A stretch of DNA of 39,976 bases, taken from NCBI GenBank assembly GCA_037440765.1, contig JBBITL010000041.1, positions 1-39,976 of the forward strand, given 5' to 3'. Positions within the stretch are counted from its first letter, which is position 1; each line of letters starts with the position of its first letter. This document shows, piece by piece, positions 1 through 7,902 of this stretch. The stretch comes from DTKY01 sp037440765 (GTDB lineage Bacteria > Acidobacteriota > Terriglobia > Bryobacterales > Bryobacteraceae). The notes below the pieces were generated by a model, which ran no database searches, had not been told where the DNA came from, and saw only the letters and a program-made list of their open reading frames with translations. The position numbers and the translations under genes were made by a program.

Positions 1-297
1 CTGGCGCTCCGGCTGGGCTGGATCTACAGGCTGGTCTACAACAAGTACTTCGTCGACGAGGTCTATGCCGCCACGGTGGTCGAGCCGTGCGTGCGAGGTT
101 CTGCGAGCCTGCTGTGGCGCGGCGTGGACGCCGGGCTGATTGACGGCGCGGTGAACCAGGTGGGCGTGAAGGCCAGGAGCCTGGGATCGGTGCTGCGCCT
201 TCTGCAATCGGGTAACATCCGAAGCTACGCGGGCTGGGTGGTCTGGGGGGCGGTGCTGGCCATGCTGGCCCTGGTGCTGGCAGGGGGGCCGCAATGA
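1..297 (+). CDS. nuoL: NADH-quinone oxidoreductase subunit L, 3' end (partial)
   Basis: The reading frame is open from base 1 to TGA at 295-297 and gives about 98 C-terminal residues. Early residues read WIYRLVYNKYFVDEVY, which matches the end of NuoL where the long amphipathic helix leads to the final membrane helix. The last hydrophobic stretch (VVWGAVLAMLALVLAG) is that terminal transmembrane segment. NuoL is one of the antiporter-like proton-pumping membrane subunits of respiratory complex I. The stop overlaps the nuoM start in an ATGA arrangement, so the two are translationally coupled. The 5' part lies outside the window. Identity rests on the tail motif plus the nuoM-nuoN genes that follow. 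Confidence 0.9.
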   Translation: MALRLGWIYRLVYNKYFVDEVYAATVVEPCVRGSASLLWRGVDAGLIDGAVNQVGVKARSLGSVLRLLQSGNIRSYAGWVVWGAVLAMLALVLAGGPQ

Positions 298-1832
298 CAC
301 GGCTGGACCTGTGCCTGGCTCTCCCGCTGGCGGCATTCCTGCTCCTGCTGGTGGTCCCGCGCGGCCGTCCGGGGCTTAGCCGCTGGATGGCGCTCGTCGC
401 CTCGCTCGTAATCTTCGCGGCATCGTTGAGCCTGCTTGTGGGCTTCGACCGCGCCAGCGGCGAGTTTCAGTTCGAGACCAACATCCCCTGGATCTCCGCT
501 CCCGCCATCCGCTACCACGTGGGGCTGGACGGCATGAGCCTGTGGCTGGTGCTGCTGAGCACGCTGCTCACGCCGCTGGCGGTGCTCATTTCCTGGCGGC
601 ACATAAGCTCGCGCATGAAGGAGTTCTACGCGTTCCTGCTGCTGATGGAGTTCGGACTGATCGGCGTTTTCGTGGCGCTGGATCTGTTCCTGTTCTACGT
701 CTTCTGGGAGGTTTCGCTGGTGCCCATGTATTTCCTGGTCGGGATATGGGGGCACGAGCGCCGGATCTACGCCGCGGTGAAGTTCTTCCTCTACACCATG
801 GCCGGCTCGGTGCTGATGCTGGCGGCAATGATCTACCTCTACAACATAGCCGGCACCTTTGATTACCGCATGCTTGTGTCGGACCTGGCCTCCGGCCGCA
901 TGCAGCTCGGCGCAGCCGAGGAAACGCTCCTTTTCCTGGCGTTCTTCCTGGCCTTCGCCATCAAGGTGCCGATGTTCCCCCTGCACACCTGGCTGCCGGA
1001 TGCGCACGTGGAGGCCCCCACAGCCGGTTCAGTCATCCTCGCCTCGGCCATGCTGAAGATGGGCTGCTACGGGCTGGTCCGCTTCTGCCTGCCTCTGTTC
1101 CCCACCGCCTCGCGCGACAACGCGCCCTGGATCGTGCTGCTGGCCATCGTAGGCATCATCTACGGCGCTCTGGTCGCCATGGTCCAGCCCAATATGAAGA
1201 AGCTGGTGGCCTACTCGTCGGTGAGCCACCTCGGATTCGTCGTGCTCGGCATCTTCTCCTTCAACCAGCTCGGGCTGGACGGCGCGGTCTACCAGATGCT
1301 GAACCACGGCATCTCGACCGGCGCTCTGTTCATCCTGGTCGGCTTCATGTACGAGCGCAGGCATTCGCTGGAGATCAGCGACTACGGGGGCGTGGCCACC
1401 CCGGCGCCGAAACTGGCCGCCGTGTTCCTGATCACCAGCCTGGCCAGCCTGGGCTTGCCGGCGCTGAACAACTTCGTGGGCGAGTTCCTGGTCTTGCAGG
1501 GGGCGGCCAAGGCCAATTTCACATGGGCTGTTTTCGCCGCCATTGGCGTGATCCTCTCAGCCTGCTACCTGCTCTGGCTATACCAGCGGACGTTTCTGGG
1601 AGAGGCGGGCGAGGCCGTCAAGTCGCACATGCGCGACCTTGCGCCGCGCGAGTGGGCCGCGATTCTGCCCCTGATAGTGCTGATGGTCTGGATGGGCTGC
1701 GCCGCGCAGACGTTCCTGCCGCCCATCAGCGCGGTGAACGCGCGCATCATCGAGCGCGTGGATCAGGGCGCCGTGGTCCAGGTGAGAAACCGCGCCGTGA
1801 CGCCAGGCGAGGAGGCCCCGCGTGCCCGGTAG
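294..1832 (+). CDS. nuoM: NADH-quinone oxidoreductase subunit M
   Basis: This 512-residue protein is of normal NuoM length and is a multi-helix membrane antiporter-like subunit of complex I. Hallmarks seen are GLDGMSL near 77-83, the conserved proton-path glutamate E139 in FYVFWEVSL, and K224 in AFAIKVPMFPLHTWLPDAH, the signature loop of the family. The ATG sits in an ATGA overlap with nuoL and is preceded by a G-rich ribosome-binding stretch. The tail overlaps nuoN by 11 nt. It couples ubiquinone or menaquinone reduction by NADH to proton export, together with the neighbouring L and N subunits. Confidence 0.97.
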   Translation: MTRLDLCLALPLAAFLLLLVVPRGRPGLSRWMALVASLVIFAASLSLLVGFDRASGEFQFETNIPWISAPAIRYHVGLDGMSLWLVLLSTLLTPLAVLISWRHISSRMKEFYAFLLLMEFGLIGVFVALDLFLFYVFWEVSLVPMYFLVGIWGHERRIYAAVKFFLYTMAGSVLMLAAMIYLYNIAGTFDYRMLVSDLASGRMQLGAAEETLLFLAFFLAFAIKVPMFPLHTWLPDAHVEAPTAGSVILASAMLKMGCYGLVRFCLPLFPTASRDNAPWIVLLAIVGIIYGALVAMVQPNMKKLVAYSSVSHLGFVVLGIFSFNQLGLDGAVYQMLNHGISTGALFILVGFMYERRHSLEISDYGGVATPAPKLAAVFLITSLASLGLPALNNFVGEFLVLQGAAKANFTWAVFAAIGVILSACYLLWLYQRTFLGEAGEAVKSHMRDLAPREWAAILPLIVLMVWMGCAAQTFLPPISAVNARIIERVDQGAVVQVRNRAVTPGEEAPRAR

Positions 1833-3288
1833 CTTCGTTCCCTCCTCCGCCGAGCTGCTCCGGTTCCTCCCCGAGATAATCCTCGCCGTGGCTGCGACCA
1901 TGATCATGGTCCTGTCGCCGCTGGTGAGGGACCGCGAGCAGAACGCCCTCGGCTACGTCTCCTTTTATGGATTTCTGGCCGCCCTGGCGGCGGCCGTCGC
2001 CGCGCACTTCGATCCCGGTCCCGCCTTCAACCGCATGGTTATGGTGGATGGTTTCGCCACCTTCTTCCGTGTGCTGGTGATCGCGGCAGGCATGCTGGTC
2101 ACGCTCGCCTCCTACCAGTACCTTCGCCGCGAGGACGCCGACTGCGGAGAGTACTACGCCCTGCTTATGTTCTCGGTGTGCGGCCAGTGCCTCATGGTGT
2201 CGGCCAACGATCTGATAATGATCTTCATCGGGCTGGAGATCTCCTCGATCTCCAGCTACGTGCTGGCGGGTTTCCTGAGGAAGCGGCGCGAAGCCGTGGA
2301 GTCGTCCCTCAAGTATTTTCTGCTGGGGAGCTTCGCCACCGCGTTCCTGCTCTACGGGATGGCCTGGATCTACGGCATCACTGGCTCGACGGACCTGACT
2401 TCAATCCGGGCGGCCCTGGCCGGACAGCAGGCCGGCTGGTCGGGAGTCCTGCTGGCCGCCGCAGCCGCCCTGATGTTCGTCGGCCTGGCCTTCAAGGTCG
2501 CGGCATGGCCGTTCCAGGCCTGGGCGCCCGATGTATATCAGGGTGCGCCGGCGCCGGTGGCCGCCTTCCTGTCAGCGGGACCGAAAGCCGCGGCGTTCGC
2601 GGTTTTCGTGCGGGTCTTCGTGATGGCACTGGGGCCGATCAGCGGCCGGTGGGAGCCGCTGCTGTGGATCTCGGCCCTGGCCACCATGCTCATCGGCAAC
2701 TTCGCCGCCCTGGCGCAGACGAACATCAAGCGCCTGCTGGCCTACAGTTCCATCGCGCACGCCGGCTACGTGCTGGTGGCGGTGACGGCGCACTCGGAGA
2801 TCGGGACCACGGCCGTGATGTTCTACATGGTGGCTTACGCCCTGATGAACATCGGCGCCTTCGCCATCGTGGCGCACATCTCCCGCAAGGGCGAGCGATA
2901 CCTGGAACTGGAGGACTTCGCGGGCCTGGGAGAGCGGCAGCCGGTTACGGCGGCGCTGCTGTCCATCTTCCTGCTGTCCCTGATCGGAGTCCCGCTGACC
3001 GCCGGCTTTTTCGGGAAGTTCTACATCTTCCGGGCGGCGCTACAGGCGGACCTGGTCTGGCTGACCGTCTTCGGCCTGCTGGCCAGCGCCGTGGCGGCTT
3101 ACTACTACCTGCGGATCATCGTCATTATGTACATGCACGAGCCTGCCCAGGCGACAGCGGATCTGGAGCCCCTTGGCGGCGCGCTGTCCGCCGCGGTCTG
3201 GATCTCGGCCCTGGGGACGCTGGTTCTGGGCGTCTTCCCCTCTCCTGTCCTCAACTTCGCGGCCAACTCCGCGCTGCTGGCCCGGTAG
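1822..3288 (+). CDS. nuoN: NADH-quinone oxidoreductase subunit N
   Basis: This 488-residue membrane subunit starts with GTG at 1822. A textbook AGGAGG at 1810-1815, inside the end of nuoM, sits 6 nt upstream of it and decides the start. Family marks are E139 in IFIGLEISSISSYVLAGF and K225 in GLAFKVAAWPFQAWAPDVYQGAP. It is the third antiporter-like subunit of complex I and the last gene of the nuo operon here. The 146 bases after its stop hold no convincing gene. A GC-rich inverted repeat near 3390-3410 lacks a U tract, so no terminator is claimed. Confidence 0.97.
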   Translation: MPGSFVPSSAELLRFLPEIILAVAATMIMVLSPLVRDREQNALGYVSFYGFLAALAAAVAAHFDPGPAFNRMVMVDGFATFFRVLVIAAGMLVTLASYQYLRREDADCGEYYALLMFSVCGQCLMVSANDLIMIFIGLEISSISSYVLAGFLRKRREAVESSLKYFLLGSFATAFLLYGMAWIYGITGSTDLTSIRAALAGQQAGWSGVLLAAAAALMFVGLAFKVAAWPFQAWAPDVYQGAPAPVAAFLSAGPKAAAFAVFVRVFVMALGPISGRWEPLLWISALATMLIGNFAALAQTNIKRLLAYSSIAHAGYVLVAVTAHSEIGTTAVMFYMVAYALMNIGAFAIVAHISRKGERYLELEDFAGLGERQPVTAALLSIFLLSLIGVPLTAGFFGKFYIFRAALQADLVWLTVFGLLASAVAAYYYLRIIVIMYMHEPAQATADLEPLGGALSAAVWISALGTLVLGVFPSPVLNFAANSALLAR

Positions 3289-3434
3289 GAATGCGCCCCC
3301 GCGCTGTCATGAGCCAGGAGGCCAGCCGGTGGAACTCATCGTGAGATCAACGAAGACCTGGCGCACAGGATCTTCAGGGACCTCCACATCCCCCGGCCGT
3401 GGGGCGGGGCGACAGGGACTCTTCGCAGGAACTG

Positions 3435-4802
3435 CTACGCGCCGACGCTGCGGTTGTTGCCACGCAGAAACCGGGCGACGAAGGTCGTATCGAAGCGCCC
3501 CGCCAGAAAGTCGGGATCGGCAAGGATTCTCCGCTGAAGGGGGATGGAAGTGTGAATCCCCTCGACCACGAACATCTCCAGCGCCCGGTTCATGCGCGCG
3601 ATCGCCTCGGCGCGGTTGCGGCCGGAGGTTATCAGCTTGGCGATCAGCGAATCGTAGTAGGGAGGAATCACGCCGTCGGCGTATGCCGCCGTGTCGACGC
3701 GGACCCCCGGACCGCCCGGCAGGTTCAGGGCCGTGATCCGGCCCGGCGAAGGCGCGAAGGTCTCGGGGTGCTCAGCGTTGATCCGGCACTCGATGGCGTG
3801 GCCTCGCGGCGCCAGGGGAGATTTCGGAATGATGGCCGAGAGTCTTTCTCCGGCCGCCACCATGATCTGGCCCTTCACCAGGTCCACGCCGGTTACCGCC
3901 TCCGTCACAGGATGCTCCACCTGGATGCGCGCGTTGACCTCGATGAAGTAGAGTCTGCCGTCCTCGTCCATGAGGAACTCGACCGTTCCGGCGTTGGTGT
4001 AGCCCACAGCGCGCATGGCATCGCGCAGCCTGGAGATGACCTCCGTCCTGACCTCGGGGGTCAGCTTCGGCGAGGGGGACTCCTCGATCAGTTTCTGGTG
4101 GCGGCGCTGTATGGAGCACTCCCGCTCGCAGAAAACTTCCACCTGGCCGTGGTGATCCGCCAGCACCTGGAACTCGATGTGCCGCGGCGCGGGAAGGTAC
4201 TTCTCCAGGTAGACGTCCGCGCAGGCGAAGGCCGCCAGAGCTTCCTGCTGGGCCTGCGCGTAAAAGTCAGCCAGTTCAGACGCTTCCCGGACGATGCGCA
4301 TCCCGCGTCCGCCGCCTCCGGCCGAGGCCTTCAGTATGACCGGGTAGCCGATTTCGGCCGCCACGCCAAGCGCCTCGTCGGCCGTCCCGAGCACTCCCCG
4401 GGAGCCGGGCAGCGTGGGCACGCCGGCTTCCGCCATGGCCGCCCGCGCCCTGTCCTTCACCCCCATCAGGCGCGTCACCTCCGGCGGCGGTCCGATGAAA
4501 CGGATGTTGGAGATCTCGCAAACCTCGGCAAAATCGGCGTTTTCGCTCAGGAACCCGTAGCCGGGGTGGATGGCGTCCGCCCCGGTCACCTCTGCCGAAC
4601 TGATCACCGCCGGGATGTCCAGGTAGCTGCGGGCGCTCTTGGCCGGCCCGATGCAGACCGCCTCGTCGGCGAAGCGGACGTGCAGGCTGTGGCGGTCCGC
4701 CTCCGAGTACACAGCCACGGTCTTGATGCCAAGTTCCTTGCAGGCGCAGATGACGCGCAAGGCGATCTCGCCGCGGTTCGCTATAAGGATCTTACGGAAC
4801 AT
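3435..4802 (-). CDS. accC: Biotin carboxylase subunit of acetyl-CoA carboxylase
   Basis: This 455-residue protein is close to the usual 450. It carries out ATP-dependent carboxylation of biotin on AccB, the first half-reaction of malonyl-CoA synthesis. Visible features are the N-terminal FRKILIANRGEIA, the ATP-grasp glycine loop GGGGRG at 162-167, the metal and catalytic segment EVNARIQVEH at 288-297 (R292 is the expected catalytic arginine), and HPGYGFLSEN near 79-88. ATG is at 4802, 22 nt after the accB stop. It is the last gene of the long minus-strand run that begins at the ilv leader. The carboxyltransferase genes accA and accD are not in the window. Confidence 0.97.
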   Translation of the reverse strand: MFRKILIANRGEIALRVICACKELGIKTVAVYSEADRHSLHVRFADEAVCIGPAKSARSYLDIPAVISSAEVTGADAIHPGYGFLSENADFAEVCEISNIRFIGPPPEVTRLMGVKDRARAAMAEAGVPTLPGSRGVLGTADEALGVAAEIGYPVILKASAGGGGRGMRIVREASELADFYAQAQQEALAAFACADVYLEKYLPAPRHIEFQVLADHHGQVEVFCERECSIQRRHQKLIEESPSPKLTPEVRTEVISRLRDAMRAVGYTNAGTVEFLMDEDGRLYFIEVNARIQVEHPVTEAVTGVDLVKGQIMVAAGERLSAIIPKSPLAPRGHAIECRINAEHPETFAPSPGRITALNLPGGPGVRVDTAAYADGVIPPYYDSLIAKLITSGRNRAEAIARMNRALEMFVVEGIHTSIPLQRRILADPDFLAGRFDTTFVARFLRGNNRSVGA

Positions 4803-4825
4803 GATCGGTCCAGGCTCCCAGGGCC

Positions 4826-5317
4826 TCAGGAACGGCGGACGGTGAACAGGGCTTCGCCGTATTCCACCGATTGCCCGTTCTTCGCCAGCCTGGAGACGAC
4901 GACGCCAGCCACTTCCGCCTCGATCTCGTTCATCAGCTTCATGGACTCGATGATGCAGAGCACCTGGCCTACCTGCACCGTGTCACCGACCTTCACGAAG
5001 GGAGGCGCGCCGGGTGCGGACGACTCGTAGAAGGTCCCGACGATCGGGCTCTTGATAGCCACCAGGGACTCGTCAATGTCGGCGGAGGGCGCCGGGACAA
5101 CGGCCCCCGGAGCGGAAGGCGCCGGATGTGCGACAGGCGCCGTAACGCCCGGCAGCACAACGTGCTGCACGCTCGCCGCAGACGCCCGGACAATACGCAC
5201 CCGGTCGTCTCCGCGCTGCACTTCCAGTTCAGCCACGGAGCTCTCAGTGACAACCCTTATCAATTCGCGGATCTCTTCGATGGTCATGCTGGATCGGGGG
5301 CCTGCCTTGCTGCTCAT
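4826..5317 (-). CDS. accB: Biotin carboxyl carrier protein of acetyl-CoA carboxylase
   Basis: This 163-residue protein has the standard BCCP plan: an N-terminal IEEIRELI helix, a Pro/Ala-rich linker (residues 58-80) and a C-terminal biotinyl domain (85-162). The biotin site reads ESMKLM with the acceptor at K127. The usual motif is EAMKM, so Ser replaces Ala and Leu-Met replaces Met, both known variants. The start at 5317 is chosen because its ATG overlaps the peptidase stop in an ATGA. A downstream methionine at residue 11 (MTIEEIRE) resembles the start used in many relatives and remains an alternative. AAGGA lies upstream on the coding strand. Confidence 0.95.
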   Translation of the reverse strand: MSSKAGPRSSMTIEEIRELIRVVTESSVAELEVQRGDDRVRIVRASAASVQHVVLPGVTAPVAHPAPSAPGAVVPAPSADIDESLVAIKSPIVGTFYESSAPGAPPFVKVGDTVQVGQVLCIIESMKLMNEIEAEVAGVVVSRLAKNGQSVEYGEALFTVRRS

Positions 5318-6384
5318 ATGGTCAACAGTTCCTTAGAGGTAGGAGTGAGGATCTGGCAGCCGGTCCGGGTGACGGCCACAGTGTCTTCGATCCGGATTCC
5401 TCCGAACTCATGCAAGTATACGCCAGGCTCGATGGTGACCGCCATACCCGCCTTTAGCCGGGTGAGGTCCCCCCGGCCGAGCCGCGGCCTTTCGTGGATC
5501 TCCAGACCCAGCCCGTGCCCGCATGAATGCACGAAGGCCCGTTCCAGCCCGTGCGCTTTCAGCACCCGGCGCGCCGCCCGGTCCACCGCCCCGGCAGTGA
5601 CGCCTTCCCGTACGGCGTCGATCGCGGCAAGCTGTGCCTCCAGCACCGCCCCGTACAGGCGGCGGAGCCGGGCTGCCGGCCGGCCCAGACTCACCGTGCG
5701 GCTCATGTCGCCGCAATAGCCAGCCCGCACTGCACCCATGTCTATTAATAGTAACTCATTGGAGGTCAGGCACTTGGAGGCAGGGCTGGCGTGCGGCAGG
5801 GCGGCACGGCGGCCGGAGGCCACAATCGTCTCGAATGCCGGCCTCTCCGCCCCCAGCCGCCGCATGCGGTGGTCCAGTTCGGCCGCCAGATCCAGTTCAG
5901 TGATGCCGGGGCGCACCAGCCGCAGGCACCGCTCGTAGGCCAGCGACGTGACTTCAGCCGCCCTCCGGATGAGCTCGATCTCCCCGGCGGACTTGACCAT
6001 GCGCAGCCCCTCGACCAGCCCGGCAGCCGGCTTGAGCCGGGCATGGCCGCGCTTAAGCGCCAGGAACGCCGAGTGCGGAAGTCCGGGGTCGAAGCCCACG
6101 CGGCGCAAATCCGTCCCTCCCAGCCACCTGGCAACCGCCTCAAACAGCGACCCGCGGGCGATGCGTACTGCGCACTCTGTTTCCTCGCCGGCCTGGAGCC
6201 TGTACCGCGAGTCCGTGAAGAGCACGGCGGACTCACCGAGCGCGACGAGGAGAGCATGGCTGCCCGTGAAGCCGCTCAAGTAACGTATGTTGGCCGGCGA
6301 GGACACCAGCAGGGCGTCCAGCCGGTTTCCGGCCAGCAGGGCGGCGGCCGTCTGGCGGCGCTGCAAGTATTCCGCCTGGGTCAC
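5314..6384 (-). CDS. M24 family Xaa-Pro aminopeptidase
   Basis: This 356-residue peptidase has an N-terminal creatinase-like domain (about 1-125) and a C-terminal pita-bread catalytic domain. All five expected metal ligands are present: D215 (LLIDMGA), D226 (CGDMSRT), H290 (SCGHGLGLEIHE), E319 (TIEPGVY) and E333 (RIEDTVAV). It removes N-terminal residues before proline from peptides in the cytoplasm. It starts at GTG in a GTGA overlap with the upstream oxidoreductase and overlaps accB by 4 nt. In many bacteria this peptidase is followed by efp and then accB-accC. Here efp is missing from between them. Confidence 0.93.
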   Translation of the reverse strand: MTQAEYLQRRQTAAALLAGNRLDALLVSSPANIRYLSGFTGSHALLVALGESAVLFTDSRYRLQAGEETECAVRIARGSLFEAVARWLGGTDLRRVGFDPGLPHSAFLALKRGHARLKPAAGLVEGLRMVKSAGEIELIRRAAEVTSLAYERCLRLVRPGITELDLAAELDHRMRRLGAERPAFETIVASGRRAALPHASPASKCLTSNELLLIDMGAVRAGYCGDMSRTVSLGRPAARLRRLYGAVLEAQLAAIDAVREGVTAGAVDRAARRVLKAHGLERAFVHSCGHGLGLEIHERPRLGRGDLTRLKAGMAVTIEPGVYLHEFGGIRIEDTVAVTRTGCQILTPTSKELLTI

Positions 6385-7349
6385 GGTATCAGGAGCAGTT
6401 TGCCCGAGGTGGCGCGGCTCTCCAGGTCCCGATGAGCCTGGGCCGCTTCGGCGAGTCTGTAAGTCATGTGAACGCGCAGAGCCAGTTTGCCCGCGGCGGT
6501 CCAGCCCAGCACATCCTCCGCCCTTGCCAGCAGTTCCTCGCGGGTGGCTGCGTAGTTGGCCAGCGTGGGGCGCGTCAGAAACAGCGAGCCCTTCTGGCTC
6601 AGGATCAAGGGCTCGACGGCGGGGACGGCTCCGCTGGCATTGCCGAAGGTCACCATCATCCCCCTGGGACGCAGGCAGTTGAGGCTCTTGAGGAAGGTGA
6701 ATGCCCCGACCGAGTCGTATACCACATCGACTCCCCGGCCCCCGGTCAGCCGCCTGACTTCAGATTCGAAGTCCTGCTCCGTGTACAGGATCACGTCGCC
6801 GGCGCCGGCCTGCCGGGCCAGGGCTGCCTTCGCGGGAGTGGATGCCGTACCGATGACCCGGGCGCCGCGCATCCTGGCCATCTGGACTATCAGCAGGCCG
6901 GTCCCCCCGGCCGCCGCATGAATCAGGGCGGTATCCGAAGGGCTGAGCGGATAGGTCGAGTGCGTCAGGTAGTGCGCCGTCATCCCTTGAAGCATGGCGG
7001 CTGCGGCGGCCTCGAACGATATCCCGTCCGGCAGCCTCACCAGCCGCCAGGCCGGGACGGCGGCGTACTCGGCGTAGGAGCCCCGCTCCATGCACCAGGC
7101 GACCCGGTCGCCGGCGGCCAGGTCCGGCACGCCCTCGCCCGTCGCTTCAACCACTCCGGCGGCCTCCATTCCTATCGAGACCGGAGGATCTGCCTTGTAG
7201 AGACCGGTGCGGAAGTAGGTGTCGATGTAGTTCACGCCGATGGCGTGAATCCTGACGAGCGCCTGCCCGGCGCCGGCAACGGGCCGGGGAACCTCGACCA
7301 GCTCCAGTTTGTCGGCGCCGCCCGGCTCGCGTACCTGTATGGCCTTCAT
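6381..7349 (-). CDS. NADPH:quinone oxidoreductase-like zinc-free MDR protein
   Basis: This 322-residue medium-chain dehydrogenase/reductase is of QOR type. It begins MKAIQVREPGG, has a GroES-like domain (1-125) and the nucleotide-binding glycine motif AAAGGTG at 145-151. The catalytic zinc ligands of alcohol dehydrogenases are absent. It probably reduces quinones or other enones with NADPH in the cytosol. The open frame runs upstream to 7616, but the ATG at 7349 fits the family N-terminus and overlaps the previous stop as ATGA, so the longer form is rejected. Its role beside the biosynthetic genes is not clear. Confidence 0.92.
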   Translation of the reverse strand: MKAIQVREPGGADKLELVEVPRPVAGAGQALVRIHAIGVNYIDTYFRTGLYKADPPVSIGMEAAGVVEATGEGVPDLAAGDRVAWCMERGSYAEYAAVPAWRLVRLPDGISFEAAAAAMLQGMTAHYLTHSTYPLSPSDTALIHAAAGGTGLLIVQMARMRGARVIGTASTPAKAALARQAGAGDVILYTEQDFESEVRRLTGGRGVDVVYDSVGAFTFLKSLNCLRPRGMMVTFGNASGAVPAVEPLILSQKGSLFLTRPTLANYAATREELLARAEDVLGWTAAGKLALRVHMTYRLAEAAQAHRDLESRATSGKLLLIP

Positions 7350-7888
7350 GCGCGTACCTTTCTGGCTATGTGCACCGCCGCCGCGTAGAGCAGCAGGTAT
7401 AACACGGTGAGCGGGAAGAGCAGAGCACGGCTGACGGTGCGCACCGCGTCGCCCCCCGTCAGGCCAGCGCGGAACAGGACGAAGTGGGCGATGGTCCTCA
7501 GGTTTGCGCGGTCGAACCAGAACGCGTCGCCGTTCTCGTTCACCACCAGCACCCTGACCGGCAGGTTCAACGCCAGCGCCCACTTCCACTTGGGCATGAC
7601 CGGCTCGCCGGTGCAAAGCATGACCAGAACGCCCACGCCGCGGGCCGCCAGCTCACGGCACAGCCGCTTCCGGGCCACGCGTCCCTGGTAGTCGTAGCTG
7701 CGATAGACCGCGGAGGCTTCCGCCAGGCCCGCCGGCTGGCCCGCAAAACACGTGAACAGATCCATTGGCGCCTGCTCGCCGAAGTGCGCCCGGAGGTGGG
7801 GAATGGCGCCCTCGATCAAGTGGCGGGAGCCGCTCTCGACAAGCAGGATGCGCGGCGACGGCGGAAACCTCAGTCTTATGAAGCGCAT
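7346..7888 (-). CDS. Conserved-looking protein of unknown function with a C-terminal membrane segment
   Basis: I do not recognise the family of this 180-residue protein. Residues 12-30 (PRILLVESGSRHLIEGAIP) resemble the first strand and helix of a Rossmann-type fold. The motif VMLCTGEPVMPKWKWALAL lies near 90-108, followed by VRVLVVNENGDAFWFDR. A hydrophobic stretch near 156-173 (LFPLTVLYLLLYAAAVHI) with a basic tail suggests a C-terminal membrane anchor. A glycosyltransferase-like fold is possible but unproven. The gene is coupled: its start is 14 nt after the cimA stop and its stop overlaps the oxidoreductase start. Codon use matches its neighbours, so it is very likely a real gene. Confidence 0.75.
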   Translation of the reverse strand: MRFIRLRFPPSPRILLVESGSRHLIEGAIPHLRAHFGEQAPMDLFTCFAGQPAGLAEASAVYRSYDYQGRVARKRLCRELAARGVGVLVMLCTGEPVMPKWKWALALNLPVRVLVVNENGDAFWFDRANLRTIAHFVLFRAGLTGGDAVRTVSRALLFPLTVLYLLLYAAAVHIARKVRA

Positions 7889-7902
7889 GAGTCGCGCCGG
7901 GG

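Noticed and set aside
3388..3412. A C-rich/G-rich inverted repeat between nuoN and accC, considered as a terminator.
   Set aside because: The stem is imperfect and no U tract follows on either strand.
3289..3434. The gap after nuoN has an open stretch from 3313 in the nuoN frame with gene-like third-position GC (EINEDLAHRIFRDLHIPR).
   Set aside because: It has no start codon after the TGA at 3310-3312 and runs into accC antisense. A decayed small gene cannot be excluded, but nothing supports a feature.
6381..7616. Extended 411-residue form of the quinone oxidoreductase.
   Set aside because: The extra 89 residues are antisense-like, overlap the preceding gene and do not match the family. The ATG at 7349 gives the normal N-terminus and an ATGA overlap.
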